From Paenibacillus sp. ACRRY (GTDB lineage: Bacteria; Bacillota; Bacilli; Paenibacillales; Paenibacillaceae), in NCBI RefSeq assembly GCF_022346995.1, contig NZ_JAKRNM010000011.1, positions 62,001 through 126,000 of the forward strand: a stretch of DNA of 64,000 bases, read 5' to 3'. The translations under genes and the position numbers were made by a program. Shown here piece by piece: positions 33,704 to 43,588 of this stretch (positions are counted from its first letter, which is position 1; each line of letters begins with the position of its first letter). Below the pieces are notes generated by a model. The model was not told where the DNA came from. It saw only the letters and a list, made by a program, of their open reading frames with translations, and did no database searches.

Positions 33704-35917
33704 ATGAACAACAATTGGTTTAGACGTTTGCTGCTTTCGTATCTGCCTGTGTTTTTTATTGTGACTACGATTCTATTTATTATCTTCTTCCAGATTTTCA
33801 ATGAACAGAACCGCAAGGAAGCGCTCAAGGCCAATGAATTTCTGGCTTCACAAGTGACGCAGTATTTGGATAATTCCCTGCGCTCGATAGACTTCAAGGT
33901 GCTGCGCGAGATTTTGACCAATCCGAATCTGAAAAATTATTACGCGGTAACCGGAAGTGATGATGTCTATGCCGGTATTCAGGCAGTTCAGGTTATCGAC
34001 GAATTGAAAATAGAATATCCACTGATCGACTCCATTTATATGGTCCGCTACAGGGATGACAAGGTATTCAGCAATGGCAAACCCGTGCCCATCGAGGAAT
34101 TCCCGGATGCGGCATTTATAGAAGACAGCCGGGCTGCAGAAACGCAGAAATGGGTCGGCGGAAGAACCTTCAGGGCCTTTCCCACAGAGGAAGGGAAACA
34201 GGTCATTACACTAATCCGTGGAGTTGGCAATGGGAGTGGCCTGATTGTTGTGAATGTCGATCTGCAGACGCTGCAGAAGTCCATTATGCAGATGTATGAT
34301 CCGGAGTTTACCTTCGTCAACATATTCAACCGGTCGGGTGGCAATCTGTGGGACAGCGGAGTGACAGAGGAGCATGCAGCCAAAGCCTCTTCCGGCGAAG
34401 TTTTCTCCGAGTTTACTTCAAGTTATAGCGGTTGGAAGGTTCAAACGGGACTGAACAACGGCAAAGTCGTCAAATTTGCCCTGAAATTCTACAATATCTG
34501 GTTTGTGTTTGCCGTGGCTGTTGTTCTGATTGGTGTGGTGTGGGTGATCTATGTAACTCGCAGGAATTACAAGCCGATTCAGCAGATCGTCACGTTAATC
34601 GAGACGGTTGCTTCACAGAAACAGCCAGGCATAGGCCATTCCAAGGAGAACGAATTCCGATTTATCCAGGCCACGCTGGAACAAATGATTGACCAGACGA
34701 AGCAGTATCAGGAGGAGTATGAAGAGAATCTGATTTTGAAGAAGAAATACTTCTTTCAGGAACTGCTGGAGGGAACGAAGGAGTTTACCGCCGATGAACT
34801 CTCTGCTGAGATGAACAGGTTTAGCCTGCCGCAATTGGATGACAGATGGACCGTAATGGTTGTTGAGATCGACCGCTATTCCCGCTTTATTGAAGAATAT
34901 CATGTGCAGGACCAGTCCCTTCTAAAATTTGTATTGTCCAGCATTCTGCAGGAGAGCGCCCGTAAGGAAGATACGGAAGTATGGGCTGAGTGGATCTCGG
35001 ACCATCGCCTGTATGCCATCTTATGGTTGCCGGACACACCGCAGCCGGAAGAGAGTGAACGCAGGCTGTTGGAAGGCTATCTGGGCCAGGTCGAGCAGTA
35101 TCTGAACTTTACGGTAACCATTGGAATTGGGCGGGTGGCTGTCGATCTGCGTGGCCTAAGAGCCTCTTTCAAGGAAGCTGTCCATGCGCTCGATTACAAA
35201 GCGGTGCTGGGTGTGAACCGGATTATTCCGTATGGTGATGTACCAGGCTCAACCAATGATGTGTATGAGTTCTTGAAGACCATATCGCTGTTGGTGCAGG
35301 CCATGCGGCTGTCTGATGACGATTGGGATAAGCATTTTGACAGACTGTTTGAGCAGATTCATGCCTCGATGCTATCCCGTCAGGAAATCATGAACACGAT
35401 CCAGTTGCTATTCCAGCATGTGAACCGTGAATTTGCAGAGCTGCCTCGTGAGTACCACGAGCTGTGGGCAGAGGTCATGGGTCATCTGCTTCGGAATTTG
35501 GAGGATTGGGAAACAGCCGAAGATCTGCAGGAATTGTGCAAGGATGGCTTCCAAAAACTTGCCGGACAGATGCAGGCACTGCGCTGTTCCAAAAAACACC
35601 GGACGCATATTCTGGAGATTCGCAAGTATATCGAAGAGAACTATAACAATCCTGATCTGTCTTTGAATTATTTGAGTGACTTGTTCGATATTAATCCGAA
35701 ATATTTAAGTAAGCTTTTCAAGGATGAGATTGGTGAGAAATTTGTGGATTTGCTGATCAGTCAGCGAATAGAGAAGGCCAAGCAGTTGATGCAGGAGACG
35801 GATAAGGCCATTCAGGAGATCAGCGAGGAAGTCGGATACACGAATTACAACTCATTCAACCGCGCCTTCAAAAATGTGGTAGGTGTCGCACCGAGTGATT
35901 ACCGAAAAGCAATATGA
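33704..35917 (+). CDS. Two-TM membrane AraC-family transcriptional regulator
   Basis: About 737 residues with the same layout as the regulator at 400-2733. TM1 is near residues 8-30, an extracellular sensing domain spans about 230 residues, TM2 lies near 263-285 (IWFVFAVAVVLIGVVWVIY), a cytoplasmic linker follows, and a C-terminal AraC helix-turn-helix pair begins about residue 640 (LSLNYLSDLFDINPKYLSKL, IQEISEEVGYTNYNSFNRAF). It lies between the sugar ABC operon and the GH3-GH38 pair, under a strong promoter. The ATG has GGTGGGGGG upstream. It probably senses the imported glycan and activates the importer and glycosidases (inference). Confidence 0.88.
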   Translation: MNNNWFRRLLLSYLPVFFIVTTILFIIFFQIFNEQNRKEALKANEFLASQVTQYLDNSLRSIDFKVLREILTNPNLKNYYAVTGSDDVYAGIQAVQVIDELKIEYPLIDSIYMVRYRDDKVFSNGKPVPIEEFPDAAFIEDSRAAETQKWVGGRTFRAFPTEEGKQVITLIRGVGNGSGLIVVNVDLQTLQKSIMQMYDPEFTFVNIFNRSGGNLWDSGVTEEHAAKASSGEVFSEFTSSYSGWKVQTGLNNGKVVKFALKFYNIWFVFAVAVVLIGVVWVIYVTRRNYKPIQQIVTLIETVASQKQPGIGHSKENEFRFIQATLEQMIDQTKQYQEEYEENLILKKKYFFQELLEGTKEFTADELSAEMNRFSLPQLDDRWTVMVVEIDRYSRFIEEYHVQDQSLLKFVLSSILQESARKEDTEVWAEWISDHRLYAILWLPDTPQPEESERRLLEGYLGQVEQYLNFTVTIGIGRVAVDLRGLRASFKEAVHALDYKAVLGVNRIIPYGDVPGSTNDVYEFLKTISLLVQAMRLSDDDWDKHFDRLFEQIHASMLSRQEIMNTIQLLFQHVNREFAELPREYHELWAEVMGHLLRNLEDWETAEDLQELCKDGFQKLAGQMQALRCSKKHRTHILEIRKYIEENYNNPDLSLNYLSDLFDINPKYLSKLFKDEIGEKFVDLLISQRIEKAKQLMQETDKAIQEISEEVGYTNYNSFNRAFKNVVGVAPSDYRKAI

Positions 35918-35972
35918 TCTCAAGTGGAACACAACCAGCAAGCCAAGCCAAATGCATAAGGAGAATGTGCAC

Positions 35973-38285
35973 ATGGATTATAGAGATGCTTCGTTACCGA
36001 TCCCCGAGCGGGTACAAAATTTGCTTGAACAGATGACTACGGAAGAGAAAATCGGTCAGCTGATCCAGCCGATGGGCTGGAAGACATACCGGAAAGAGTC
36101 GGATGGCACCGTACAAGTGACGGAGGAATTCAAGGAGAATATCGCGCAAGGTGGCGTTGGTTCACTATACGGCGTGCTTCGTGCCGATCCGTGGACCGAG
36201 GTAACACTGGAAACTGGGCTGACCCCGGGCCAGGGAGCGGCTGCCACCAATGAAATTCAGCGCTATGCGATTGAAAACTCGCGTCTGGGCATTCCCATTT
36301 TGTTCGGGGAAGAATGTTCGCATGGCCATATGGCGATCGGGGCAACCGTATTTCCGGTGCCGCTGGCCGTAGGAAGCATGTGGAATACGGAATTGTACCG
36401 CAAGATGTGTGAGGCCATTGCGGTCGAGACTCGCAGCCAGGGCGGAGCAGCAACCTATTCGCCTGTGCTGGATGTGGTACGGGACCCGAGATGGGGACGG
36501 ACCGAGGAGTGTTTTGCCGAAGACCCGTATCTGATTGGTGAGTTTGCTGTGGAAGCGATCAGGGGATTACAGGGAGACCGTCTCGATTCGGACCGGACCA
36601 TTATGGCAACGCTGAAGCATTTTGCGGGATATGGAAGCTCGGAAGGAGGGCGTAATGCAGCTCCCGTGCATATGGGTCTGCGCGAGCTGCACGAGGTAGA
36701 CCTGCTGCCTTTCAAAAAGGCAGTGGAAGCCGGTGCCTGTTCTGTAATGACAGCGTACAACGAGATTGATGGTGTACCGTGCACTTCCAGCACGTATCTG
36801 TTGAATGATCTCCTGCGTGAGCAGTGGGGCTTTGAGGGGTTTGTCATCACCGACTTTGGTGCCATTCAGATGCTGGTTGGCGGACACAACACAGCGGAGA
36901 ACGGGGAGCAGGCTGTAGCTCAGTCTCTTCAAGCGGGTGTGGATATGGAGATGTCCGGATTCATGTATCGTAAACATCTGGCGAAGGCACTGGAGCAAGG
37001 ATTGATCCATCATCAGGATCTGGATACGGCGGTATGGCGGATTCTGGAGATAAAGTTTAGATTGGGTCTGTTTGAGCAGCCTTATGTCGACCCGGAATTT
37101 GCGGAGCGAGTGATTGGTTGCGAAGAGCATGTGGAGCTGGCAAGGAAGGCAGCCCAGGAAGGGATTGTTTTGCTCAAAAATAAGGAGAATCTCCTTCCAC
37201 TCAGCAAGACGAATTCGAAGATCGCTGTACTGGGTCCGAATGCCAATCATACGTATAACCAGCTGGGAGACTACACCTCTCCACAACCAAGTGGGCAGAT
37301 TGTTACGGTGCTGGAAGGTATACGCCGCAAGGTTGGTGCTCAGGCGGATCAAATCCTGTACGCGCCTGGCTGCCGGATCAAAGGTGATTCCAGGGAGGGC
37401 TTTGCGCAAGCACTCGCTTGTGCTGAACAGGCCGACGTCATTGTGATGGTTATGGGTGGATCAAGCGCCCGCGACTTCGGAGAAGGCACGATTGACCTGC
37501 GGACGGGTGCATCGGTTGTAACGGATAATCCATGGAATGATATGGAGTGTGGTGAAGGTATTGACCGTTCATCACTGAATCTGATGGGTGTGCAGCTGGA
37601 ATTGGTGCAGGAGGTATATAAGCTGGGCAAACCCGTGGTTGTCGTATATATCAACGGGCGACCTATTGCAGAACCTTGGATCGACGAGCATGTGCATGCC
37701 ATTTTGGAGGCCTGGTACCCGGGACAGGAGGGCGGCAATGCGGTTGCAGACATTCTGTTTGGAGACGTGAATCCGTCCGGGCGTCTGACGATCTCCATTC
37801 CCAAACATGTCGGACAACTTCCCGTCGTTTACAATGCCAGACGTACGCGGGGGAAGAGATATTTGGAGATGGATCTGGAGCCGCAATATCCGTTTGGGTT
37901 CGGGCTTAGTTATACTGCGTTTCAATATGACCATGTGAGAGTCGTGCCTGAAATGATCGAGCCGAATGGCAAGGCTGAGGTTCAGGTGGAGGTCACGAAT
38001 ACAGGTACGGTAGCCGGAGCTGAGGTAGTGCAATTTTATATAACAGACGAAGCTGCTTCCGTCACTCGGCCGGAAATGTCACTTAAGGGATTTCGCAAGA
38101 TCCATCTGGAGCCAGGACAGACCCGAACCGTTACTTTTGCCGTGAATGCAGAGCACCTGGAGCTCATGGACTCCCGACATCAGTGGGTGGTTGAGCCAGG
38201 CAAATTCCGTCTGATGGTTGGCAGCAGCTCTAAGGAATGGAAGGCATGTGATTTACAAGTGCAAAGTGAGGTGGGGCCGGTATGA
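35973..38285 (+). CDS. GH3 beta-glycosidase (beta-glucosidase/xylosidase type)
   Basis: 770 residues in the usual GH3 order. The N-terminal TIM barrel has ILFGEECSHGHMAIGATVFP, RWGRTEECFAEDP, KHFAGYGSSEGGRN and the nucleophile D294 in GFVITDFGAIQML. The alpha/beta-sandwich domain carries EGIVLLKNKENLLPLS and YPGQEGGNAVADILFG. A C-terminal Fn3-like domain follows (EVQVEVTNTGTVAGAEVVQFY). No signal peptide. The ATG with AAGGAG nine bases before it is preferred over earlier in-frame starts inside the AraC gene. It overlaps the GH38 gene by ATGA. The order and regulator suggest attack on a beta-linked sugar of the same imported oligosaccharide. Confidence 0.9.
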   Translation: MDYRDASLPIPERVQNLLEQMTTEEKIGQLIQPMGWKTYRKESDGTVQVTEEFKENIAQGGVGSLYGVLRADPWTEVTLETGLTPGQGAAATNEIQRYAIENSRLGIPILFGEECSHGHMAIGATVFPVPLAVGSMWNTELYRKMCEAIAVETRSQGGAATYSPVLDVVRDPRWGRTEECFAEDPYLIGEFAVEAIRGLQGDRLDSDRTIMATLKHFAGYGSSEGGRNAAPVHMGLRELHEVDLLPFKKAVEAGACSVMTAYNEIDGVPCTSSTYLLNDLLREQWGFEGFVITDFGAIQMLVGGHNTAENGEQAVAQSLQAGVDMEMSGFMYRKHLAKALEQGLIHHQDLDTAVWRILEIKFRLGLFEQPYVDPEFAERVIGCEEHVELARKAAQEGIVLLKNKENLLPLSKTNSKIAVLGPNANHTYNQLGDYTSPQPSGQIVTVLEGIRRKVGAQADQILYAPGCRIKGDSREGFAQALACAEQADVIVMVMGGSSARDFGEGTIDLRTGASVVTDNPWNDMECGEGIDRSSLNLMGVQLELVQEVYKLGKPVVVVYINGRPIAEPWIDEHVHAILEAWYPGQEGGNAVADILFGDVNPSGRLTISIPKHVGQLPVVYNARRTRGKRYLEMDLEPQYPFGFGLSYTAFQYDHVRVVPEMIEPNGKAEVQVEVTNTGTVAGAEVVQFYITDEAASVTRPEMSLKGFRKIHLEPGQTRTVTFAVNAEHLELMDSRHQWVVEPGKFRLMVGSSSKEWKACDLQVQSEVGPV

Positions 38286-41200
38286 TTCGGATCAGCCGAT
38301 TTATAGAGGATATGTCACAGCACCAGTGGTTAGCGAAGGTGGAGCTGCCCGAATGGCACATGCAGAGGGCCAGATATATACGGCCAGGAGAATACCGGAT
38401 GGAGCAGGAAGAAGCCTCTGTTCAATCTGTGAATCCCCTTCACAGCACACACGGAACGACTTATTTTATGAGCAAGCTCATTGAAATCCCTAGCGATTGG
38501 GAGGATCAAGCTATTGCTTTGACATTTGAAGCGGGTGGTGAAGGATTACTGAAGGTGAACGGCAAGCCGTATCACGGACTGGATCGCAATCATTGGCTGG
38601 TCCCGCTTCCCCGAAGCCGGGTTGGGGCATCACCTCTGCTGGAGATTGAGCTGTATGATCCCATTCCGGAGCCCCACGATCCACTGAACCGCCAAGCGGT
38701 CATACAACCGCCGATTCGAGGAATAAGTACAGCCCTCGTACATATCAATCGTCCGCTGCAAAGCCTCATGTATAGCGTAACGGTGCTTGCAGAATCGCTA
38801 AAGGCATTGCCTGAAAAAGATCTGAAGCGTATTCGGCTGGTTCGTGTCATTCACCAAGTGATGGATGAGATGTACAACGAGCCGAAGCGGTGGGTTGAGC
38901 CAGCGTGGGTGCAGCACTTCGAACAATCGCTTGCACAGTCCGTGCAGGAGCAGGACCCGGAAGAACAACGGGATGGATTCATGCATCTTGTGGGACAGTC
39001 GCATATTGATATCGCATGGCTCTGGCCTGTACGGGAAACCGTGCGCAAGTCCAGCCGTACCTTCTCCACGATGTGTACCTTAATGGACGAGCATTCGGGG
39101 TTCGTGTATTCACAGAGCCAGCCTCAGCTATACGCCTTCGTGAAGGAGCATTATCCAGAACTCTACGAACGGATCAAGACTCGCATTGCCGAGGGTCGAT
39201 GGGAGCTCGTCGGTGGCATGTGGGTGGAGCCGGATTTGAATATCCCGAGCGGCGAGTCCCTGGTGAGACAGATTTTGTACGGACAGAATTTCTACCAGAA
39301 GGAGTTTGGCAAGCGCTCAAGCATTGAATGGCTGCCGGATACTTTCGGCTACTGTGCGTCCTTGCCGCAAATACTTCGGCTTGCGGATGTTCCTTATTTC
39401 ATGACCACCAAGCTCAACTGGAATGACACCAATGTGTTTCCTTACGACCTGTTCGACTGGGTAGGTATCGATGGTACCTCAGTGCTGGCGTATCTCAATC
39501 ACGGGGTGAATGAGCATACCCGTCCCAAGGATGTGGATGAACACTGGCAATCCTATAAACAGAAGGATCTGCATCCGGAGCAAATGCTGCTCTATGGACA
39601 TGGAGACGGTGGGGGCGGGGTTACGCATGAGATGGTCGAATTCGCGGAGCGTTCCCAGTTCATGGTGGGCCAGCCAATCAGCGCATTCAGCACGGCTCAG
39701 GCTTTTTTCGAAGGAATCTCAACCAATAATCCGACGCTGCCGAAATGGCATGGCGACTTGTATCTGGAACTCCATCGTGGAACATATACGACCCATGCGC
39801 GAAATAAACGGAGCAATCGCAAGGCTGAGGTGCTCTATCGGGATGCAGAAATCTGGGGACAGTTTGCAGGGACTGAAGCAGAGCAGGTCAAGAGCAACCT
39901 GGACGAGGGATGGAAACTGATGATGCTTAATCAGTTCCATGATATTATCCCTGGCACATCCATTCCGGAAGCTTACGTTACGTCTGCGGAAGAGTACACG
40001 AGGGTGTTTGAACTGGGCACCTCAGCTCTGAACAATTCTCTCGGCAACCTTGCAGAGCGCATTGCAACCGATGGATTCGAAGGCATACCATATGTCATAT
40101 TTAACAGTTTGGGCTGGGAGCGCGGAGAAGTGGTGACCCTTAGCGGGGGTGCTGAACTCAGCGGCATGGCAGCGTTTGACCAGAACGGTAATCGGATGGA
40201 TTGTGATCTGGTGGAAAAGGAAGACGTACTGACCCTGTCTGTCGTTATCCCATCCATCCCTGCGTTTGGTTATACGACGATATGGCTTCGCCCAGACAAG
40301 CATTTTGCTCCGGCTGCATTGACGGAGGACTCTTTTCCTTCCATTTGGGAGACCCCATTTTATATGGTTGAATTCAACGAGATCGGCGAGATCACAAGAT
40401 GGTACGACAAATCTGTGGGTCGGGAGTGGTTGAAGCCAGGCGACAAGGCCAATGAGCTGCAATTTTTCCACGACAAGCCAACTTATTGGGATGCATGGGA
40501 CATTGATCCGAGGTTCGAATCTCAGCCTGCAGGCAAGGTACAGCTAATCTCGAAGGAGATTGTACAGCGGGGTGCAACCAAAAATGTACTGCGGTTTCGC
40601 TGGAAGTTGAATGAATCTGACATCAGCCAGGATATTGTATTTTATCGTCATCAGCGCCGGGTGGATTTCCAGACAAAAGTCAGCTGGAATGAGAGTCATA
40701 AGCTGCTCAAGGTAGCATTTCCGGTAGATCTGGTGGCTGCGAAAGCAACGTATGAAATCCCGTTTGGTGCGCTGGAACGGCCGACACATAACAACACCAG
40801 CTGGGAACAGGCACAGTTTGAGGTCTGCGGGCATCGCTGGGCGGATGTCTCCGAGGGCAATAGCGGAGTAAGCCTGCTGAATGATTGCAAATATGGATAC
40901 GACATCAAGGATCGGACAATTCGCCTGTCTCTGCTGCGTGCTCCGAAGTGGCCGGATGAACATGCCGATCAGGGCGAACATGAATTTACGTATTCATTAT
41001 TGCCCCATCAGGGAGATTGGAGGGAGGCAGGTGTCGTCAGGCAGGCGATGGAGTTGAATCATCCGGTCCAGGCCGTTGCAGCAGGCCGGCATGCAGGCAT
41101 TCTACCTGCAGAGCATGCCTGGATTGAGTATCAGAGCAAGCATGTCATCCTGGATACGGTTAAGCCCTCGGAAGATGGTACAGGAACGATACTTCGTTTC

Positions 41201-41380
41201 TATGAATCGTCAGGTGGCCGGGAAACGGTACAGGCCCAGTGGAATGACCAGAACGTGGAGGCATCGATCGTCAATCTGCTGGAGGATAAGATCGGTCCAT
41301 TGGCTTCTCAGAAGGGCGTATTCGAGCTGACATTTAAACCTTATGAGATCAAATCCGTGAAACTTAGTCCTGTTGATTAA
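38282..41380 (+). CDS. GH38 alpha-mannosidase
   Basis: 1032 residues, full length for the bacterial family. Residues 1-230 form the N-terminal beta-rich domain. The catalytic barrel begins HLVGQSHIDIAWLWP, with zinc ligands H241 and D243. The nucleophile is D353 in IEWLPDTFGYC, and RGTYTTHARNK follows. A helical middle domain and C-terminal beta-sandwich domains complete it. No signal peptide. The family releases alpha-linked mannose from N-glycan-type or other mannosides. Its ATG overlaps the stop of the GH3 gene, which implies coupled expression. Confidence 0.92.
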   Translation: MIRISRFIEDMSQHQWLAKVELPEWHMQRARYIRPGEYRMEQEEASVQSVNPLHSTHGTTYFMSKLIEIPSDWEDQAIALTFEAGGEGLLKVNGKPYHGLDRNHWLVPLPRSRVGASPLLEIELYDPIPEPHDPLNRQAVIQPPIRGISTALVHINRPLQSLMYSVTVLAESLKALPEKDLKRIRLVRVIHQVMDEMYNEPKRWVEPAWVQHFEQSLAQSVQEQDPEEQRDGFMHLVGQSHIDIAWLWPVRETVRKSSRTFSTMCTLMDEHSGFVYSQSQPQLYAFVKEHYPELYERIKTRIAEGRWELVGGMWVEPDLNIPSGESLVRQILYGQNFYQKEFGKRSSIEWLPDTFGYCASLPQILRLADVPYFMTTKLNWNDTNVFPYDLFDWVGIDGTSVLAYLNHGVNEHTRPKDVDEHWQSYKQKDLHPEQMLLYGHGDGGGGVTHEMVEFAERSQFMVGQPISAFSTAQAFFEGISTNNPTLPKWHGDLYLELHRGTYTTHARNKRSNRKAEVLYRDAEIWGQFAGTEAEQVKSNLDEGWKLMMLNQFHDIIPGTSIPEAYVTSAEEYTRVFELGTSALNNSLGNLAERIATDGFEGIPYVIFNSLGWERGEVVTLSGGAELSGMAAFDQNGNRMDCDLVEKEDVLTLSVVIPSIPAFGYTTIWLRPDKHFAPAALTEDSFPSIWETPFYMVEFNEIGEITRWYDKSVGREWLKPGDKANELQFFHDKPTYWDAWDIDPRFESQPAGKVQLISKEIVQRGATKNVLRFRWKLNESDISQDIVFYRHQRRVDFQTKVSWNESHKLLKVAFPVDLVAAKATYEIPFGALERPTHNNTSWEQAQFEVCGHRWADVSEGNSGVSLLNDCKYGYDIKDRTIRLSLLRAPKWPDEHADQGEHEFTYSLLPHQGDWREAGVVRQAMELNHPVQAVAAGRHAGILPAEHAWIEYQSKHVILDTVKPSEDGTGTILRFYESSGGRETVQAQWNDQNVEASIVNLLEDKIGPLASQKGVFELTFKPYEIKSVKLSPVD

Positions 41381-41500
41381 GGATTAGCCGGGCATAGCCT
41401 GGACAGCTTGGAACCTACACGGCAAATGACGTAAAAGGATATAAAAAGGTGCTGGATTGATATGTGACGGCGACTCATACTTTAGTTATGATGAGGAAGA

Positions 41501-41531
41501 GTCAATGAAGATTTGCTTCTCTATCATTGAC
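41501..41531 (+). other. Leader hairpin before an isomerase gene
   Basis: GTCAATGA (41501-41508) pairs with TCATTGAC (41524-41531), with a further AAGA/TTCT match inside. It lies 71 bases before the next gene and has no T tract. It could be a leader structure or a weak end point for the GH38 transcript. Confidence 0.35.
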
Positions 41532-41602
41532 GTTCATATCATCTGATTATCGGCTCAGACAGTATCCTGTTTTGAAAATACCAATTCACGGGAGGACATG
41601 AC

Positions 41603-42478
41603 ATGACATTAACGAACAAGATCGGTGTAATCGTGGATAGCTTCGGCGTAGGTGTGCGTGAAGGGTTGAAAAAGGCCAAGGATGTGGGTGCTGAAGGTGT
41701 ACAAATCTATGCGGTCAAGGGAGAGATGGATCCGGAAAATCTGTCTCCCGAGGCACGTAAGGAGCTAAAAAGCTATATTGATTCCCTAGGCCTTGAAATA
41801 TCAGCCTTGGTCGGTGACCTGGGTGGTCACGGATTCCAGGTGAAGGAAGATAACCTATGGAAAGTTGAGAAGTCCAAGCGAATCGTTGATCTCGCACTTG
41901 ATCTGGGTACCAATATTGTCACGACCCATATTGGCATTGTCCCACATGACCCTGCCTCGGAGGTATATGCTACGCTGCACGCAGCATGCGAGGAGCTGGG
42001 TCAGTATGCGAAAAGTGCAGGGGCGTACTTTGCGATTGAGACAGGACCGGAGACAGCAGCTGATTTGAAAGGATTTCTCGATACCCTCTCAACGAATGGG
42101 GTTTCAGTCAATTTTGACCCGGCTAACATGGTGATGGTGACGGGGGATGACCCGGTTCAGGGAGCGCGGCTGCTGAAAGACTACATCGTACATACCCATG
42201 TGAAGGACGGCGTACGACTGAAGGAAGTTGACCCAAGGGATGTATACGGTGCAGTGGGCTATGCGCCGATGGATCATGAGAAAATTGCCGAAATGGTATC
42301 CTCAGGAACGTTTTTCCGAGAGGTGCCACTCGGAGAAGGCGGAGTGGATTTTAACAGCTATTTCGCTGCCCTTCAGGAGATTGGTTATACAGGGTACCTG
42401 ACGATTGAGCGCGAAGTCGGCGATCAGCCTGAACAGGATATCCGCAAGGCAGTTGAATTTATCAAACAATACCGGTAG
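41603..42478 (+). CDS. Sugar phosphate isomerase/epimerase (xylose isomerase-like TIM barrel)
   Basis: 291 residues. A TIM barrel with KIGVIVDSFGVGVREGLKKA, GAEGVQIYAV, VTTHIGIVP, AIETGPETAADLKGFLDTL, VNFDPANMVMVTGDDP, HTHVKDGVRL and TIEREVGDQPEQDI identifies the AP-endonuclease-2 family. The last motifs hold the Glu, Asp and His metal ligands. Its sequence is quite different from the paralogous pair at 25732 and 42491, so it probably acts on a different intermediate. A GGGAGG site precedes the ATG. The next isomerase gene starts 12 bases after its stop, so the two form one operon. Confidence 0.86.
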   Translation: MTLTNKIGVIVDSFGVGVREGLKKAKDVGAEGVQIYAVKGEMDPENLSPEARKELKSYIDSLGLEISALVGDLGGHGFQVKEDNLWKVEKSKRIVDLALDLGTNIVTTHIGIVPHDPASEVYATLHAACEELGQYAKSAGAYFAIETGPETAADLKGFLDTLSTNGVSVNFDPANMVMVTGDDPVQGARLLKDYIVHTHVKDGVRLKEVDPRDVYGAVGYAPMDHEKIAEMVSSGTFFREVPLGEGGVDFNSYFAALQEIGYTGYLTIEREVGDQPEQDIRKAVEFIKQYR

Positions 42479-42490
42479 GGAGCTGAGAAG

Positions 42491-43363
42491 ATGAAAGTGG
42501 GCCTGAGTACGTATAGCTTGTTGAACGATTTGAAGTCAGGCGAAATGACGGTTCTGGACGTGATCGACTGGATAGCGGCAAATGGCGGCGAGCATATGGA
42601 AATGGTCCCGTACGGCTACACGGTGGAAGATAACCCGGAGCTGGCTGATGCAATACGGGAGCGTGCCGCTTCCGTAGGCATTGAACTGTCCAATTATTCG
42701 ATGCCAGCCAATTTTGTACAGGAGACGGAAGAGGCTTTTGAGGAAGAAATGGCCCGGGTCAAAAGGCATGTTGATGTTGTGCACCGAATGGGTGTCAAAC
42801 ATATGCGCCATGACGTGACGGCCTTTACCTTGCCGAAAGAAAACATGACCATTGCCTGGTTTGAGCAGCATCTGCCGCTCATGGTTCGGGGAAGCCAGAT
42901 TATCGCGGACTATGCCGCACAGTTCGGCATTACAACGACGATTGAGAACCATGGGTTCAGTGTGCAGGCGAGCGATCGTGTGCAACGAGTGCTGCAGGCT
43001 GTGGACCGCCCCAATTTTAAAACGACGTTGGATATCGGCAACTTCATGTGTGTGGATGAGAACCCTATAATTGGTGTCATGAAGAATTTGCCTTACGCCT
43101 CCCTGGTTCATTTCAAGGACTTTTATTTCCGTCCATATGATGAACATCCGGGTGGTGGGGATTGGTTCACTACAACTCATGGTAATTTTCTGCGCGGAGC
43201 CATTGTGGGGCATGGAGATATCCCGATCCGGAAAATCGTGAAGCTGATCAAGGATTTTGGTTACGACGGCAACATCACGGTGGAATTCGAAGGCATGGAA
43301 GAGTGCAAGTCCGCATCCCGAATCGCAATGGACAACCTGCGCCGATTTTGGGAAGAGGCATAA
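42491..43363 (+). CDS. Sugar phosphate isomerase/epimerase, paralogue of the 25.7-kb gene
   Basis: 290 residues. It is a near-complete paralogue of the product at 25732-26598: both begin MKVGLSTYSL, both have EHxExVP, SNY, MRHDV, ENHG, FKTTLDxGNFxCVDE, THGNFLRGAIVGHGDI-like sequence, and both end in VEFEGME-CK-ASRIAMDN-RR-WEEA. The conserved Glu, Asp and His residues predict a divalent-metal isomerase or epimerase. The substrate is unknown. It is the last gene of the glycan locus and a strong terminator follows. Confidence 0.86.
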   Translation: MKVGLSTYSLLNDLKSGEMTVLDVIDWIAANGGEHMEMVPYGYTVEDNPELADAIRERAASVGIELSNYSMPANFVQETEEAFEEEMARVKRHVDVVHRMGVKHMRHDVTAFTLPKENMTIAWFEQHLPLMVRGSQIIADYAAQFGITTTIENHGFSVQASDRVQRVLQAVDRPNFKTTLDIGNFMCVDENPIIGVMKNLPYASLVHFKDFYFRPYDEHPGGGDWFTTTHGNFLRGAIVGHGDIPIRKIVKLIKDFGYDGNITVEFEGMEECKSASRIAMDNLRRFWEEA

Positions 43364-43390
43364 GGCAATCATTCGGTTTTATATTTCGGG

Positions 43391-43417
43391 GCCACTTTAT
43401 ATTAAAGTGGCTTTTTT
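43391..43417 (+). terminator. Rho-independent terminator closing the glycan locus
   Basis: A perfect 9-bp stem GCCACTTTA / TAAAGTGGC with a 3-base loop and six T residues, 27 bases after the last isomerase gene. Confidence 0.92.
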
Positions 43418-43506
43418 GGCTCTTTTTCACGATTGTATTCGTGCAATCCGGTTTGCAAGTGTTCTCACGGTAAAGCTAACATATATTGGTTTTGTGCAAG
43501 GATCAA

Positions 43507-43534
43507 GTGACGAGGATCACAAGTGTGGTATACT
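43507..43534 (+). promoter_or_regulatory. Probable promoter of the small HTH gene
   Basis: TATACT at 43529-43534 is preceded at 16 bases by GTGACG. It lies about 55 bases before the gene, after the previous terminator. Confidence 0.45.
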
Positions 43535-43588
43535 GAATCTATTCAGCCTGGAAATATACTGGCTATGGATAGGAGAGATCACTGATCT

